Shown in pieces: positions 41,824-51,314 of a DNA stretch of 64,000 nt. Origin of the DNA: Halomonas piscis (GTDB lineage: Bacteria > Pseudomonadota > Gammaproteobacteria > Pseudomonadales > Halomonadaceae); assembly GCF_031886125.1 (NCBI RefSeq), contig NZ_CP119391.1:1240001-1304000 (forward strand), in the 5' to 3' direction. The notes under the pieces are model-generated. The model made no database searches, had not been told where the DNA came from, and saw only the letters and a list, made by a program, of their open reading frames with translations. Positions within the stretch are counted from its first letter, which is position 1; each line of letters starts with the position of its first letter. The position numbers and the translations under genes were made by a program.

Positions 41824-42713
41824 GCCAGTATCCACAGGGTCGCGATGAGCCAGATGCCGAGGGTGGCAAGCATGTGCCGATCCTGAATCAGGTCCCGGGC
41901 GGTATCGTTGCCTCGGGCACGCCGATGGAGCAAGAACACGTAGCGGAAAATGCCGTACACCACCAGCGGCAGGGTGTAGACCAGCGCGGTACTGCCGTGA
42001 AGCTCGACGGCCTGGGGCGAGACGGTATATAGCCCGTAGGCCAGAATGGTGCAGGCCGCCGTGACGCCGATGAACTGGTCCAGCATGGCCGGGCTGTAGT
42101 CGTCCAGCACGCGCCGCGCCAGGCTGCGGTCGGCGCGGGGGTCGTCGAGCACCAGCAGTTCGGCACGGCGTTTGGCAAAGCCCAGAAACAGGGTCACCAT
42201 CAGGCCGCAGAGCAAAAGCCAGGCGGAGGGTGCCAGGCCCAGCCCGGCCGTGCCGGCGAGGATGCGCAGCATAAAGCCTGATGAAATCAAAAAGACGTCG
42301 AGTATGACCACGTGCTTGAGCCGCCATGAGTACAGCACGTTCACTCCGAGGTAGGCCGTCAGGCAGAGCGTGACGCCGGGGCTGACCCAAAGCGAAAGCG
42401 CCAGGGCGCTGGCCGCCAGTATCGCCAGTAGCTGGATGGCACGGCCGTGGGAGAGCGCCCCGCTGGGCAGCGGGCGATGCTGCTTGACCGGGTGCGCCCG
42501 GTCAGCCTCGATGTCCATGAGGTCGTTCATCACATACACTGCGCTTGCCATGGCGCAGAAGGCGGCAAATACCAGCAGAGCCTGACCCAGCGTGTCCAGG
42601 CTCCACTGGTGGGCGAAAAGCGGCCCCAGAAAGACAAAGCCGTTTTTCAGGTATTGGTGAGGGCGCATCAGCGTGAGAGTCGGCCGCATGGTCACAGCAT
42701 CCGGTACGGGCAT
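41820..42713 (-). CDS. UbiA-family phosphoribosyl-polyprenyl transferase (DPPR synthase-like)
   Basis: A 297-aa membrane prenyltransferase with about eight to nine helices. Its N-terminal part contains MRPHQYLKN and SAVYVMNDLMDIEADRAHP, combining the Asp-rich N-D-x-x-D-x-x-x-D motif with the His-Pro and Arg-Pro context typical of decaprenyl-phosphate phosphoribosyltransferases (mycobacterial Rv3806c type). The second Asp-type motif is less obvious. It would commit phosphoribosyl pyrophosphate to lipid-linked ribose. First gene of the operon; the divergent SapC gene starts 142 bases away. A later ATG at residue 9 is an alternative start. Confidence 0.85.
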   Translation of the reverse strand: MPVPDAVTMRPTLTLMRPHQYLKNGFVFLGPLFAHQWSLDTLGQALLVFAAFCAMASAVYVMNDLMDIEADRAHPVKQHRPLPSGALSHGRAIQLLAILAASALALSLWVSPGVTLCLTAYLGVNVLYSWRLKHVVILDVFLISSGFMLRILAGTAGLGLAPSAWLLLCGLMVTLFLGFAKRRAELLVLDDPRADRSLARRVLDDYSPAMLDQFIGVTAACTILAYGLYTVSPQAVELHGSTALVYTLPLVVYGIFRYVFLLHRRARGNDTARDLIQDRHMLATLGIWLIATLWILA

Positions 42714-42855
42714 AGGCTTGAAAGGGAGCCGATTCTACTCGACTCCGAGCAAAAATGCTCGCCATCGCCGGGCCGGGTTCCGGTAGTGGCGTCGCACCGT
42801 GACACCCGATACTCTTGGAGCCCGCTGACTTTTCTGTAACCGCAAGGACTTCTTC

Positions 42856-43629
42856 ATGCCTCAGTGGATCGCGTTATCCAGAACCGAGCATCGCCACAAG
42901 CGCCTGCTGCCCCGGGACGGCTATCGCTTTGCCGCCGCCGAGCGCGCGGTGCCCGTGTTGCTGGCCGAGCTCAACAAGGTGATTCCGCATTATTTGCTCG
43001 GTTTTATTGCCCAGGGCGAGGCGTTCGTGCCGGTCGCGCTGCTGGGCACCCGGGACAATGCCTATCTGGCACCGGACGGCCGCTGGCTGGGTGCCTACGT
43101 GCCGGCCACGCTGCGCGGCTATCCCTTTACCCTGGCCGGTGCCGAGGACGGCAGCCGGGTGCTGGCCGTGGAGGCCGGCCACCTGACCGACGACGACCAG
43201 GGCGAGCCGCTGTTCGACGGTGATGCGCCGAGTGCTACGGTCAATCAGACGCTGGAGTTTCTTCAGCAGTGCGAACAAAGCCGCGAGACCACGCTCAAGG
43301 CCACCCGGGTGCTGGCTAAACACGGCCTGCTGGCCGAGTGGGATCTGGCCGTCCCTACCGATGCCGACGGCGGCACGCCAGTCAAGCTCGACGGCGTCTA
43401 TCGGCTGGATGAAGCCAGGCTGAATCAGCTCGACGGCGAAGCGCTGTGCGACCTCAAGGGCGCGCCGCTGACGCTGGCCTACGCCCAGATGTTTGCCACC
43501 GGGCAGCACAAGGCGCTGGCCGAGCGGCTGGCGTTTCAGGCCAGGCACGCAGCGCAGCAAGAGGCCCCCGATGATCTGGAGAGCTTCTTCGGTGAAAGCG
43601 ACGACGAGCTGACCTTTGACTTTGACTGA
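42856..43629 (+). CDS. SapC-family protein, copy 2
   Basis: A 257-aa SapC protein, clearly paralogous to the copy at 15228: same opening MPQWIALSRTEHRHKRLLPR, same LLAELNKVIPHYLLGF, same APDGRWLGAYVPATLRGYPF block and same acidic DDELTFDFD end. An imperfect ribosome-binding site (AAGGAC) precedes the ATG. It is divergent from the arabinose-lipid operon and followed after 46 bases by the metallo-beta-lactamase gene. Its link to surface-layer biology comes from family naming and from copy 1. Confidence 0.88.
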   Translation: MPQWIALSRTEHRHKRLLPRDGYRFAAAERAVPVLLAELNKVIPHYLLGFIAQGEAFVPVALLGTRDNAYLAPDGRWLGAYVPATLRGYPFTLAGAEDGSRVLAVEAGHLTDDDQGEPLFDGDAPSATVNQTLEFLQQCEQSRETTLKATRVLAKHGLLAEWDLAVPTDADGGTPVKLDGVYRLDEARLNQLDGEALCDLKGAPLTLAYAQMFATGQHKALAERLAFQARHAAQQEAPDDLESFFGESDDELTFDFD

Positions 43630-43675
43630 CCCGGCGGTCGGCACAACCCCGGCATGACGTTTCACGGAGGAGACC

Positions 43676-45139
43676 ATGTCACTGAAGGATCAGCATCATA
43701 CCCCGCGTATCATCCACCACGGCGGCGCTTCGGGCGTCACCGGCAGCTGCCACGAGCTGGTGGCAAGCCCGGAGCACTCGCTTTTGGTGGACTGCGGGCT
43801 GTTTCAGGGCGAAGACGCCGCGGCTGACGCCTTCGCCCAGCTTGAGGTGAACTTCGATATCAGCCGGGTGCGGGCGCTGGTGATCACCCACGTCCACATC
43901 GACCACGTGGGCCGGCTGCCGTACCTGCTGGCGGCGGGCTTTAGTGGGCCGATTATTTGCTCCAAACCCACCGCCGAGCTTTTGCCGCTGGTATTGGAAG
44001 ACGCGCTGAAAATCGGCTTTACCCGCAACCGGGCGCTGATCGAGCGCTTTGTTGACCGGGTCCGCGAGCTGACCGTGGCGCTTGGCTACCGCCGCTGGCA
44101 CGACGTGGTGAATGACGCGGGCCTGGCGCTGCGGGTCAAGCTCAAGCGGGCGGGGCATATTCTGGGGTCGAGCTACGTGGAAGTCGCCGTCAATGACAAG
44201 ACGCATGGCGACAAGGGCCCTGGCCAAAGGCACCGGGTGGTGTTCTCGGGAGACCTCGGCGCGCCGCATTCGCCGCTGCTGGCGGCACCCCGTTCGCCCT
44301 ACGGGGCGGACGTGCTGGTGCTGGAATCCACTTACGGTAACCGCCACCACGAAGGCCGGCGCGAGCGCAGCCAAGCGCTTGAGCGTGCCATCGAACAGGC
44401 GCTTGAGAACCGCGGCACGGTGATTATTCCGGCGTTCAGCATCGGCCGTACCCAGGCGCTTTTGTACGAGCTGGAGGGCATCGTCCACCGCTACAAGACC
44501 CGGGCCGCTCAGGCCGGCCGGCTGGACTGGAGCGCGCTGGAGATCATCGTCGACTCCCCCCTGGCCGCGCGCTTTACCCGGGTCTACCGGCGGCTTGCGC
44601 CATACTGGGACGCCGAGGCGCAAAGGCGTTTGCGGTCAGGCCGCCACCCCTTGAGCTTTGCCGGCGTCTACACCGTGGACGACCACGCCGAGCACGAGCA
44701 GACCGTCAAGTATCTGGCCCAGAGCGGCCGCCCGGCGGTGGTGATTGCCGCCAGCGGCATGTGCGCCGGCGGGCGGGTGGTCAACTATTTGCGCGCGATG
44801 CTGGGTGACCCGCGCCACCAGGTGCTGTTTGTGGGCTATCAGGGCGCGGGCACCCCGGGGCGGGACATTCAGCGCTACGGCCCCGCCGGCGGCTACGTGG
44901 TGCTCGACGGCGAGCGCATTGACATTCGCGCCGGTGTGACCACCATCAGCGGCTATTCGGCCCACGCCGGGTGCGACGACCTTTTGCGCTTTGTACGCCG
45001 CATGCGCCGCTGGCCGGGGGAGATCCGTCTGGTGCACGGCGACGACCACGCCCGCCGGGCATTGAAGCAGGAGCTTGAGGCCATGGCGCAAAAGCGCGGT
45101 GAGAACGCCAGGGTGATGCTTCCGCAAAACGCGGTCTGA
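43676..45139 (+). CDS. Beta-CASP metallo-beta-lactamase-fold RNase-like protein
   Basis: A 487-aa protein. Zinc-binding motif HVHIDHVG (H-x-H-x-D-H) near residues 72-80, further metal ligands in GHILGSSYVE and SGDLG, then the beta-CASP part with ESTYGNR, IPAFSIGRTQALLYEL and a late GYSAHAG histidine. This is the plan of bacterial CPSF/YcjI-like exonucleases that process RNA. GGAGGAG precedes the ATG. No obvious functional link to its surface-related neighbours; it may be a stand-alone gene with SapC copy 2. Confidence 0.88.
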   Translation: MSLKDQHHTPRIIHHGGASGVTGSCHELVASPEHSLLVDCGLFQGEDAAADAFAQLEVNFDISRVRALVITHVHIDHVGRLPYLLAAGFSGPIICSKPTAELLPLVLEDALKIGFTRNRALIERFVDRVRELTVALGYRRWHDVVNDAGLALRVKLKRAGHILGSSYVEVAVNDKTHGDKGPGQRHRVVFSGDLGAPHSPLLAAPRSPYGADVLVLESTYGNRHHEGRRERSQALERAIEQALENRGTVIIPAFSIGRTQALLYELEGIVHRYKTRAAQAGRLDWSALEIIVDSPLAARFTRVYRRLAPYWDAEAQRRLRSGRHPLSFAGVYTVDDHAEHEQTVKYLAQSGRPAVVIAASGMCAGGRVVNYLRAMLGDPRHQVLFVGYQGAGTPGRDIQRYGPAGGYVVLDGERIDIRAGVTTISGYSAHAGCDDLLRFVRRMRRWPGEIRLVHGDDHARRALKQELEAMAQKRGENARVMLPQNAV

Positions 45140-45223
45140 CCGGCCCGGGGGTTTGCTTTTGTGCCGCGAGTGGTTTTAACTGGCCGCCGATTATCGCTTG
45201 GCTGAAACATCGGGGAGTATTTC

Positions 45224-45424
45224 ATGGCAGACACGCAAACGCTGACCATAGACGGTGTCGATTACCGGCTGGAGGAACTTTCCGAAGGCGCGCGCCAGCA
45301 GGTGGCCAACCTGCGCGCCGTGGACGAAGAAATCGAGCGGCTGCAGCGTAGCCTGGCCATTGCCCAGACGGCCCGGAGCGCTTACGCTCGCGAGCTGGGC
45401 GATGCCCTGCCCAAAAAACACTGA
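45224..45424 (+). CDS. Small DUF6447-like protein
   Basis: A 66-aa protein. It starts TLTIDGVDYRLEELSEGARQQVANLR and continues with a helix VDEEIERLQRSLAIAQTARSAYARELG, a pattern seen in small proteins named DUF6447. The function is unknown. GGGGAG lies seven bases before the ATG. It lies 23 bases before the acyltransferase gene and could be co-transcribed with it. Confidence 0.7.
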   Translation: MADTQTLTIDGVDYRLEELSEGARQQVANLRAVDEEIERLQRSLAIAQTARSAYARELGDALPKKH

Positions 45425-45447
45425 ACGTTGGCTGACAGGGCACACGG

Positions 45448-46482
45448 ATGACGCTGGCTGCCGGGCACCGCGAGCGGGATGAACAGCGCACGCGGGCGCT
45501 ATTCAATGCCTTGAGCCTGATAAAGGTGTTCGGGGCGTCATTGGTGATGGCCTCGCACTATGCCGGGGCGTATTTTTCGACGTCGTTTTATAGCTATGGC
45601 ACAGGGTGCTTTTTTGTCGTGGCAGGTTACTATGCGCTTAATCAGGAGCGCAGCCGCGGTTTTTACTACCTGCTAAAGCGCCTTGCGCGCCTGTACCCAG
45701 GGTATTTGCTCGCAGTACTGATATATTTACTGGCGCGTCCGCTGCCGCTGGCCGAGTGGCCGGAGCTGCTTGGGCATCATTTGGTGTTTTTACTGACGGC
45801 GTCCGAGCCGGCGACGGTGTTTGCCCTGAATCCGCCGTTTTGGTCGCTGCCGGTCTTTTTCACATTCTTTGCCCTGGTGGCCTGTCTGCCTCGCCTTGAA
45901 GTGCGCGGCTGGCAGGTGGTGGTGCTGATGGGGATGGCTGCAGCGACCGTCATGCTGGGGGCAGATCAGTGGCGTAACGGCTACCTTGAGCTTCTGGCGT
46001 GGCCGCTGCACTTGTATGCCTTCTGGCTGGGCGGCTGGCTGGGGCGCGTCGTGCAGTTTTGCCTTGAGGGCATGCGCCACCGCTATACGCTGCTGGCGGG
46101 CGGGCTGATGCTGGCCGTCATTGCCTGCGGGATGTTTCATGAATGGCTGACCCAGACGGTATTTGGCGGCGAAACCTATGCCTACCGCGGCGCCATGGTC
46201 GTGCTGCATGCCGCACTGTTCTGGTGCGTCAGCCGCAGTCCGCTGATCACAAGGCGCCTGGCTGTGCTCAACTTTCTGGGTACCGTCAGTTTTGGCGTGT
46301 TTTTATTCCATGAATTGCCGATACTCTGGCTGAAGTCCGTTTTTCCAGCGCCTATCGCCGTGGTGGGGTCGGCGGCGTTGTCGGTGGTGCTGGCCTGGCT
46401 GTCCTGGCGCTGGGTTGAAGTGCCCGCCCAGCGCTTTATTCGGCCTCGGCTGGCGCGGTGGCAGGCAAGCGTGGCGTCATGA
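45448..46482 (+). CDS. Acyltransferase family 3 (OafA-like) membrane protein
   Basis: A 344-aa protein with about ten helices. The family signature is present: FNALSLIKVFGASLVMASHYAG carries the catalytic-type His, followed by FYSYGTGCFFVVAGYYALNQ and RLARLYPGYLLAVL. C-terminal FGVFLFHELPI fits the last helices. Such proteins add acetyl or other acyl groups to glycans. It stands next to dTDP-sugar genes, so modification of an O-antigen or exopolysaccharide is likely. It has no SGNH extension. Confidence 0.85.
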   Translation: MTLAAGHRERDEQRTRALFNALSLIKVFGASLVMASHYAGAYFSTSFYSYGTGCFFVVAGYYALNQERSRGFYYLLKRLARLYPGYLLAVLIYLLARPLPLAEWPELLGHHLVFLLTASEPATVFALNPPFWSLPVFFTFFALVACLPRLEVRGWQVVVLMGMAAATVMLGADQWRNGYLELLAWPLHLYAFWLGGWLGRVVQFCLEGMRHRYTLLAGGLMLAVIACGMFHEWLTQTVFGGETYAYRGAMVVLHAALFWCVSRSPLITRRLAVLNFLGTVSFGVFLFHELPILWLKSVFPAPIAVVGSAALSVVLAWLSWRWVEVPAQRFIRPRLARWQASVAS

Positions 46483-46540
46483 CGGTGGCCGGGTGACGCA
46501 GCAAGCCCTCAATAGACATATGGCGAAAGGAGCCTGACAG

Positions 46541-47611
46541 GTGAAAATATTGGTAACCGGCGGGGCGGGGTTCATCGGCTCCGCCGTGGTGCGCCACTTG
46601 ATCCACGATACCGAGCACGCGGTGGTCAACCTCGATGCGCTGACCTACGCGGGCAATCTGGAGTCGCTTTCCGGCGTGGCGGACCATGAGCGCTACGTCT
46701 TCGAGCACGTCGACATCACCGATGCCGAGGCGGTGGCGCGGGTGCTGGGTGAGCACCGGCCCGACGTCATCATGCACCTGGCGGCGGAGTCCCACGTGGA
46801 CCGCTCCATCGACGGCCCGGCGGCGTTCATGCACACCAATATCATGGGCACCTACACGCTGCTGGAGGCCGCCCGCACCTACTGGCAGGGTTTGCAGCAG
46901 AGTGCGCCGGAAAAGGCCGCCGGGTTCCGCTTTCATCACGTCTCTACCGACGAGGTCTACGGCGATCTGGAAGACCCCGCCGAGCTGTTCACCGAAGAGA
47001 CCTCCTACGCGCCCAGCTCGCCGTATTCGGCGAGCAAGGCAAGCTCTGACCACCTGGTGCGCGCCTGGCAGCGTACCTTCGGCCTGCCGGCGGTGCTGAG
47101 CAACTGCTCGAACAACTACGGGCCGTATCACTTCCCCGAGAAGCTGATCCCGCTGATGATCTTGAACGCGCTGGCGGGCAAGCCGCTGCCGGTGTACGGC
47201 AACGGCCAGCAGGTGCGCGACTGGCTGTACGTGGAAGACCACGCCCGGGCGCTGGTACGCGTGGCCCTCGAGGGCCACAACGGCGAGACCTACAACATCG
47301 GCGGCCACAACGAGAAAACCAACCTTGAGGTGGTTCATGCCCTGTGCGACCTGCTCGACGAGCTGGCGCCGGAAAACGCCCCCCGGGGCGGAGGCTACCG
47401 CGAGCTGATCACCTTCGTCGCCGACCGCCCGGGCCACGACCTGCGCTACGCCATCGACGCCGGCAAGATCGAGCGCGAGCTTGGCTGGCGGCCGGAGGAG
47501 ACCTTTTCCACCGGCCTGCGCAAGACCGTGGAGTGGTACTTGCACCACCGCGAGTGGTGGCAGCGAGTGCAGGACGGCAGCTACCAGGGCCAGCGGCTGG
47601 GGGTGCTGTAA
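46541..47611 (+). CDS. rfbB: dTDP-glucose 4,6-dehydratase
   Basis: A 356-aa extended SDR. N-terminal [11 protein letters not shown] binds [26 protein letters not shown] (Thr, Asp, Glu of the active site) and [12 protein letters not shown] (Tyr-x-x-x-Lys) are all present, as is [18 protein letters not shown]. It converts dTDP-glucose to the 4-keto-6-deoxy sugar. Start is GTG at 46541 with AGG close upstream. The next gene begins directly after its stop, so rfbB-rfbD-rfbA form an operon. Confidence 0.95.
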   Translation: MKILVTGGAGFIGSAVVRHLIHDTEHAVVNLDALTYAGNLESLSGVADHERYVFEHVDITDAEAVARVLGEHRPDVIMHLAAESHVDRSIDGPAAFMHTNIMGTYTLLEAARTYWQGLQQSAPEKAAGFRFHHVSTDEVYGDLEDPAELFTEETSYAPSSPYSASKASSDHLVRAWQRTFGLPAVLSNCSNNYGPYHFPEKLIPLMILNALAGKPLPVYGNGQQVRDWLYVEDHARALVRVALEGHNGETYNIGGHNEKTNLEVVHALCDLLDELAPENAPRGGGYRELITFVADRPGHDLRYAIDAGKIERELGWRPEETFSTGLRKTVEWYLHHREWWQRVQDGSYQGQRLGVL

Positions 47612-48538
47612 ATGGCGGATACGGTACCGCAGCAAAAAACGATACTGGTGACCGGCGGCAACGGCCAGGTCGGCTTTGAGCTGCGCCGGGCGCTGGCCCC
47701 GCTGGGCCGGGTGCTATCACCCGGTCGGCAAGAGCTGGACCTGACCGACAGCGCCGCGGTAGACCGCTGGCTCGAGCGCCACGCGCCGGATCTGATCGTC
47801 AACGCCGCGGCCTATACCGCGGTGGATAAAGCCGAGGACGAACCGGCGCTTGCCCGGCGGCTGAACGCCGAGCTTCCCGCGCAGCTGGCGGCTTACTGCG
47901 CCGCGCGCGGGGCCTGGCTGGTGCACTATTCCTCGGACTACGTCTACAGCGGCGAGGGCAACACCCCCTGGCAGGAAGACGCCGCCACCGCGCCGGTCAA
48001 TGTCTACGGCGAGACCAAGCGCGACGGCGACGCGGCGGTAGCGGGGAGCGGCTGCGAGCACCTGATTTTTCGTACCAGCTGGGTGTACAGCGCCCCGGGC
48101 GGCAATTTCGTCAACACCATGCTGCGCCTGGGGGCGGAGCGCGAGGCGCTGAGCGTGGTGGCCGACCAGATCGGCGCGCCGACCCCGGCGCGGCTGATCG
48201 CGCAACTCACTGCGCTGGCGCTTTCCGCCTGGCCGCGCACCGGCGAAGCGTCCGTGGCGCCCGGCGTTTACCATCTGGCGCCCCGGGGCGAGGCCAGCTG
48301 GCACGACGTGGCCGTGGCCACCTTTGATGAAGCCGCCCGGCTGGGCATGCCGCTGACGATAACCCCCGAGGCGGTGGCGCCCATTGCCACGGCGGATTAC
48401 CCCACGCCGGCGCCAAGGCCGCTGAATTCGCGCCTGAACCTCGCCCGCCTGGAGGAGGCGCTGGGCGTGACGCTGCCCCACTGGCAGGCGCAGCTGGCGC
48501 TGACCGTAGAAGAAGCAAGGAGGCACCATGCAACGTAA
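47612..48538 (+). CDS. rfbD: dTDP-4-dehydrorhamnose reductase
   Basis: A 308-aa [14 protein letters not shown] binds [33 protein letters not shown] and [10 protein letters not shown] carry the catalytic Ser/Tyr/Lys region. This enzyme performs the last step of dTDP-L-rhamnose synthesis. Its ATG follows the rfbB stop with no gap, and its end overlaps rfbA by 11 bases. Its presence implies rhamnose is the intended sugar even though no rfbC epimerase is in view. Confidence 0.95.
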   Translation: MADTVPQQKTILVTGGNGQVGFELRRALAPLGRVLSPGRQELDLTDSAAVDRWLERHAPDLIVNAAAYTAVDKAEDEPALARRLNAELPAQLAAYCAARGAWLVHYSSDYVYSGEGNTPWQEDAATAPVNVYGETKRDGDAAVAGSGCEHLIFRTSWVYSAPGGNFVNTMLRLGAEREALSVVADQIGAPTPARLIAQLTALALSAWPRTGEASVAPGVYHLAPRGEASWHDVAVATFDEAARLGMPLTITPEAVAPIATADYPTPAPRPLNSRLNLARLEEALGVTLPHWQAQLALTVEEARRHHAT

Positions 48539-49403
48539 GGGCATTATTCTCGCAGGCGGCAGCGGCACGCGCCTGCACCCGATTACCCGCGGGGTTTCCA
48601 AGCAGCTGTTGCCCATTTACGACAAGCCGATGATCTACTACCCGATTTCGGTGCTGATGCTGGCCGGCATCCGCGAGATTCTGATCATCTCCACCCCGGA
48701 GGACTTGCCCCAGTATAAAAACCTGCTGGGCAGCGGCGAGGCCTTTGGCCTGCGCTTCGAGTACGCCGTGCAGCCAAGCCCGGACGGCCTGGCCCAGGCG
48801 TTTCTCATCGGCGAAGACTTTATCGGCGACTCTCCGGTGTGCCTGGTGCTGGGGGATAACATCTTCCATGGCCAGCACTTTTCCGACCAGCTGACACGTG
48901 CCGCGGAGAAGCCCAGTGGGGCAACGGTGTTCGGCTATCTGGTCAACGACCCGGAGCGCTTTGGCGTGGTGGAGTTCGACGCCGACGGCCGGGCCATCTC
49001 CATCGAGGAAAAGCCCGAGGTGGCGAAGTCGCCCTATGCCGTCACCGGGCTTTATTTCTACGACAGCGACGTGGTGGATATCGCACGCCGGGTCGAGCCC
49101 TCCGAGCGCGGCGAGCTGGAGATCACCAGCATCAACAACGCCTATCTCGAGCGCGGCGACCTGAGCGTGGAGCGTTTGGGCCGCGGCTTTGCCTGGCTGG
49201 ATACCGGCACCCATGACAGCCTGCTGGAGGCCAGCCAGTACGTTCAGACCATCGAGCACCGGCAGGGACTGAAAGTGGCTTGCCTGGAAGAAATCGCCTG
49301 GCAGCAGGGGTGGCTGAGCGATGAGGACCTGGCCACCGCGGCGGAGGCGCTGAAAAAGACCGGCTACGGCCAGTACCTCAAGCGCCGCCTTCGGGCCGGC
49401 TGA
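48528..49403 (+). CDS. rfbA: Glucose-1-phosphate thymidylyltransferase
   Basis: A 291-aa nucleotidyltransferase. The start [30 protein letters not shown] is diagnostic; [18 protein letters not shown] and [19 protein letters not shown] follow in normal order. It makes dTDP-glucose, the first step of the pathway. Overlaps rfbD by 11 bases. A terminator lies 54 bases after the stop, so the operon ends without rfbC. Confidence 0.95.
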   Translation: MQRKGIILAGGSGTRLHPITRGVSKQLLPIYDKPMIYYPISVLMLAGIREILIISTPEDLPQYKNLLGSGEAFGLRFEYAVQPSPDGLAQAFLIGEDFIGDSPVCLVLGDNIFHGQHFSDQLTRAAEKPSGATVFGYLVNDPERFGVVEFDADGRAISIEEKPEVAKSPYAVTGLYFYDSDVVDIARRVEPSERGELEITSINNAYLERGDLSVERLGRGFAWLDTGTHDSLLEASQYVQTIEHRQGLKVACLEEIAWQQGWLSDEDLATAAEALKKTGYGQYLKRRLRAG

Positions 49404-49456
49404 GCCGCAGAGGATGTCCTGGCGCAGCCGCCATTGCCGGCACTCAGCCGCCCCGC

Positions 49457-49483
49457 AAAGCAGCCTTGAGGGCTGCTTTTTTT
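49457..49483 (+). terminator. Rho-independent terminator after rfbA
   Basis: AAAGCAGCC and GGCTGCTTT arms with a five-base loop and seven T. Confidence 0.92.
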
Positions 49484-49603
49484 ATGCTTGCCACATACCG
49501 GCTCTGGCGCAATTTCACCGTTAGCATGTTAATGTTTAGCGGCCAAGGCAGTGCCGCAACGCATGCCTGGCAGGGAGGAAACGCAGGGCCAAAGAGGTAG
49601 CAG

Positions 49604-50524
49604 GTGAGCAAGGTAAAGCCGTCGGCGCGGTCCGACATCAGACCCCGGGGGCCGGCGGGAGACGCCGCTTTTGCGCCGCTTTATGATCCCAGCCTGCGCT
49701 GGCCGGTGCGCCGGGCCTGGCTGGAACTGTTTGTCCGCGAGGGCGTACAGCAGGCGCTGGGGCTGCCCCTTGAGCGCTTGCTGATGGGCGTGTGGCTTGG
49801 CCATGCCCCCGGCAGTGCTACCGTCGAGCGGCTGGGCTTGCCGCGGCGGGCGCTGGGCGAGGCCATGGGCGAGGCGCTGACGCTTGCCGTCCCCCCTCGG
49901 GAGCTGATTCAGAGCGTGCGCTGGGGCCCCGTGCCGCACCGTCAGCGGCCGTCGTCGGTGACCTTTATCTGGAACGGCGAATGGGATCGCCACCGCGGCG
50001 ATTTGCGCTTCAGCTCGCGCTATGAGCTGATCCGCGAGCTTGATATCCACCGCGACGCGCTCACCCGGACTCGGCGTTTTCACGAGCTGGCGGCGCGCCT
50101 GGCCGCAGGCCGCCCCTGGCAGTCGCACCAGCAGGGCGTGCTGCTCAACACCCGGGCGCGTATTCTCACCTATCTGCAGGCCTACCTGGGGTTTCTTGAC
50201 GACATGGCGGCGCACGGCTTCAACGCCGCGCGGGGCAAGGATGCGCTCGGCGTGGCGGTGAGCCGCAACGGCGGGCTGCTGAAAATCAACCGCGGCCTGC
50301 ATCGGCTGGCCATGGCCCAGTACCTGGGGCTGGAAACCGTGCCGGTGCGGGTGCAGGCGGTGCATCGTCAGTGGTGGCATGAGGTGGTGGGCAGCGCCCG
50401 GGGCGCAGACGCGCTGGAGCGGCTGCGCGACGCCCTGGGCCGCTGCGTGCCGGAAAGCGCTCCCGGCGTTGAAGGCTTGGCGCCGCCGGCGCAGGACTTT
50501 CACTGGCCGGCCCCCAGAGGCTGA
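49604..50524 (+). CDS. Hypothetical protein with a ParB-like/HR-motif C-terminal segment
   Basis: A 306-aa soluble protein with no clear family. The C-terminal half contains GKDALGVAVSRNGGLLKINRGLHRLAMAQYLGLETVPVRVQAVHRQWW. The pattern H-R-L-x-x-A-x-x-L-G-L-x-x-V-P-V is common in proteins with ParB-like nuclease-like modules, often near glycan loci. The N-terminal part is Arg/Leu-rich with no signal peptide. Start is GTG at 49604. It stands alone after the rfbA terminator and before the two-component system. Confidence 0.65.
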   Translation: MSKVKPSARSDIRPRGPAGDAAFAPLYDPSLRWPVRRAWLELFVREGVQQALGLPLERLLMGVWLGHAPGSATVERLGLPRRALGEAMGEALTLAVPPRELIQSVRWGPVPHRQRPSSVTFIWNGEWDRHRGDLRFSSRYELIRELDIHRDALTRTRRFHELAARLAAGRPWQSHQQGVLLNTRARILTYLQAYLGFLDDMAAHGFNAARGKDALGVAVSRNGGLLKINRGLHRLAMAQYLGLETVPVRVQAVHRQWWHEVVGSARGADALERLRDALGRCVPESAPGVEGLAPPAQDFHWPAPRG

Positions 50525-50609
50525 GCGGCACTCGGCTTCTGTCCCGAGGCCTGTTAACGTCCGCTTAATCCCGGGTCGTCATGATCTGGCCAATTTGAGG
50601 GAGCCGCCC

Positions 50610-51314
50610 ATGCACGTACTGCTGGTCGAGGACGACGCCCTGGTGGCGTCGGGAATTCGCGCCGGACTGGAAACCTTCGACCTGGTGGTGGACGAGGTCG
50701 CCACCATGGCCGAAGCGCGCCGGGTCATGGCGTCCATGCAAAGCGACGTCGTCATTCTTGACCGCGGCCTGCCCGACGGCGACGGCCTTTCGCTGGTGGA
50801 AGAGTGGCGGGCCGCCGGGGTGCAGGCGCCGGTGCTGATTCTCACCGCCCGGGACGCCGTGCGCGACCGGGTGGACGGGCTCTCCGGCGGCGCCGATGAC
50901 TATCTGGTCAAGCCGTTCGACCTGGACGAGCTGGTGGCCAGGCTGTACGCGCTTTTGCGCCGGGCGGCCGGGCGTGCCAGCGGCGTGCTGTACCACGGCG
51001 AGCTGAGCCTGGACCCCGCGGCCCGCCGGGTGTGCGTGGGCGGCGAGCCGGTAGCGCTTTCCCGCCGGGAGCTGGTGCTGCTGGAGGCGTTTTTGTACGC
51101 TCCGCGCAGCGTGCTCTCGGCCGGGCAGCTCAAGGATAGCCTCTACGGGCTGAACGACGACGTCGAGAGCAACGCCCTCAACGTTCATATTCACCACCTG
51201 CGCCGCAAGCTGGGCGCCGGCGTGATTGAAACCGTGCGCGGCCTGGGGTATCGCCTGGGCCGGGCCGACGCCGTGGCGCTACCGGACGCCGGAAGAAAGG
51301 GGCCGTCGCCTTGA
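50610..51314 (+). CDS. OmpR/PhoB-family response regulator (QseB/PmrA-like)
   Basis: A 234-aa regulator. The receiver domain has acidic residues D8 and D9, phosphorylation site D51 in ILDRGLPDGDG, T in LTARD and K in VKPFD. The C-terminal winged helix shows LSRRELVLLEAFLYAPRSVLS and NVHIHHLRRKLG. The start at 50610 follows GAGG at a suitable distance; an open frame upstream to 50379 is not supported. The stop overlaps the kinase start (TTGA), a normal two-component operon. Confidence 0.94.
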   Translation: MHVLLVEDDALVASGIRAGLETFDLVVDEVATMAEARRVMASMQSDVVILDRGLPDGDGLSLVEEWRAAGVQAPVLILTARDAVRDRVDGLSGGADDYLVKPFDLDELVARLYALLRRAAGRASGVLYHGELSLDPAARRVCVGGEPVALSRRELVLLEAFLYAPRSVLSAGQLKDSLYGLNDDVESNALNVHIHHLRRKLGAGVIETVRGLGYRLGRADAVALPDAGRKGPSP

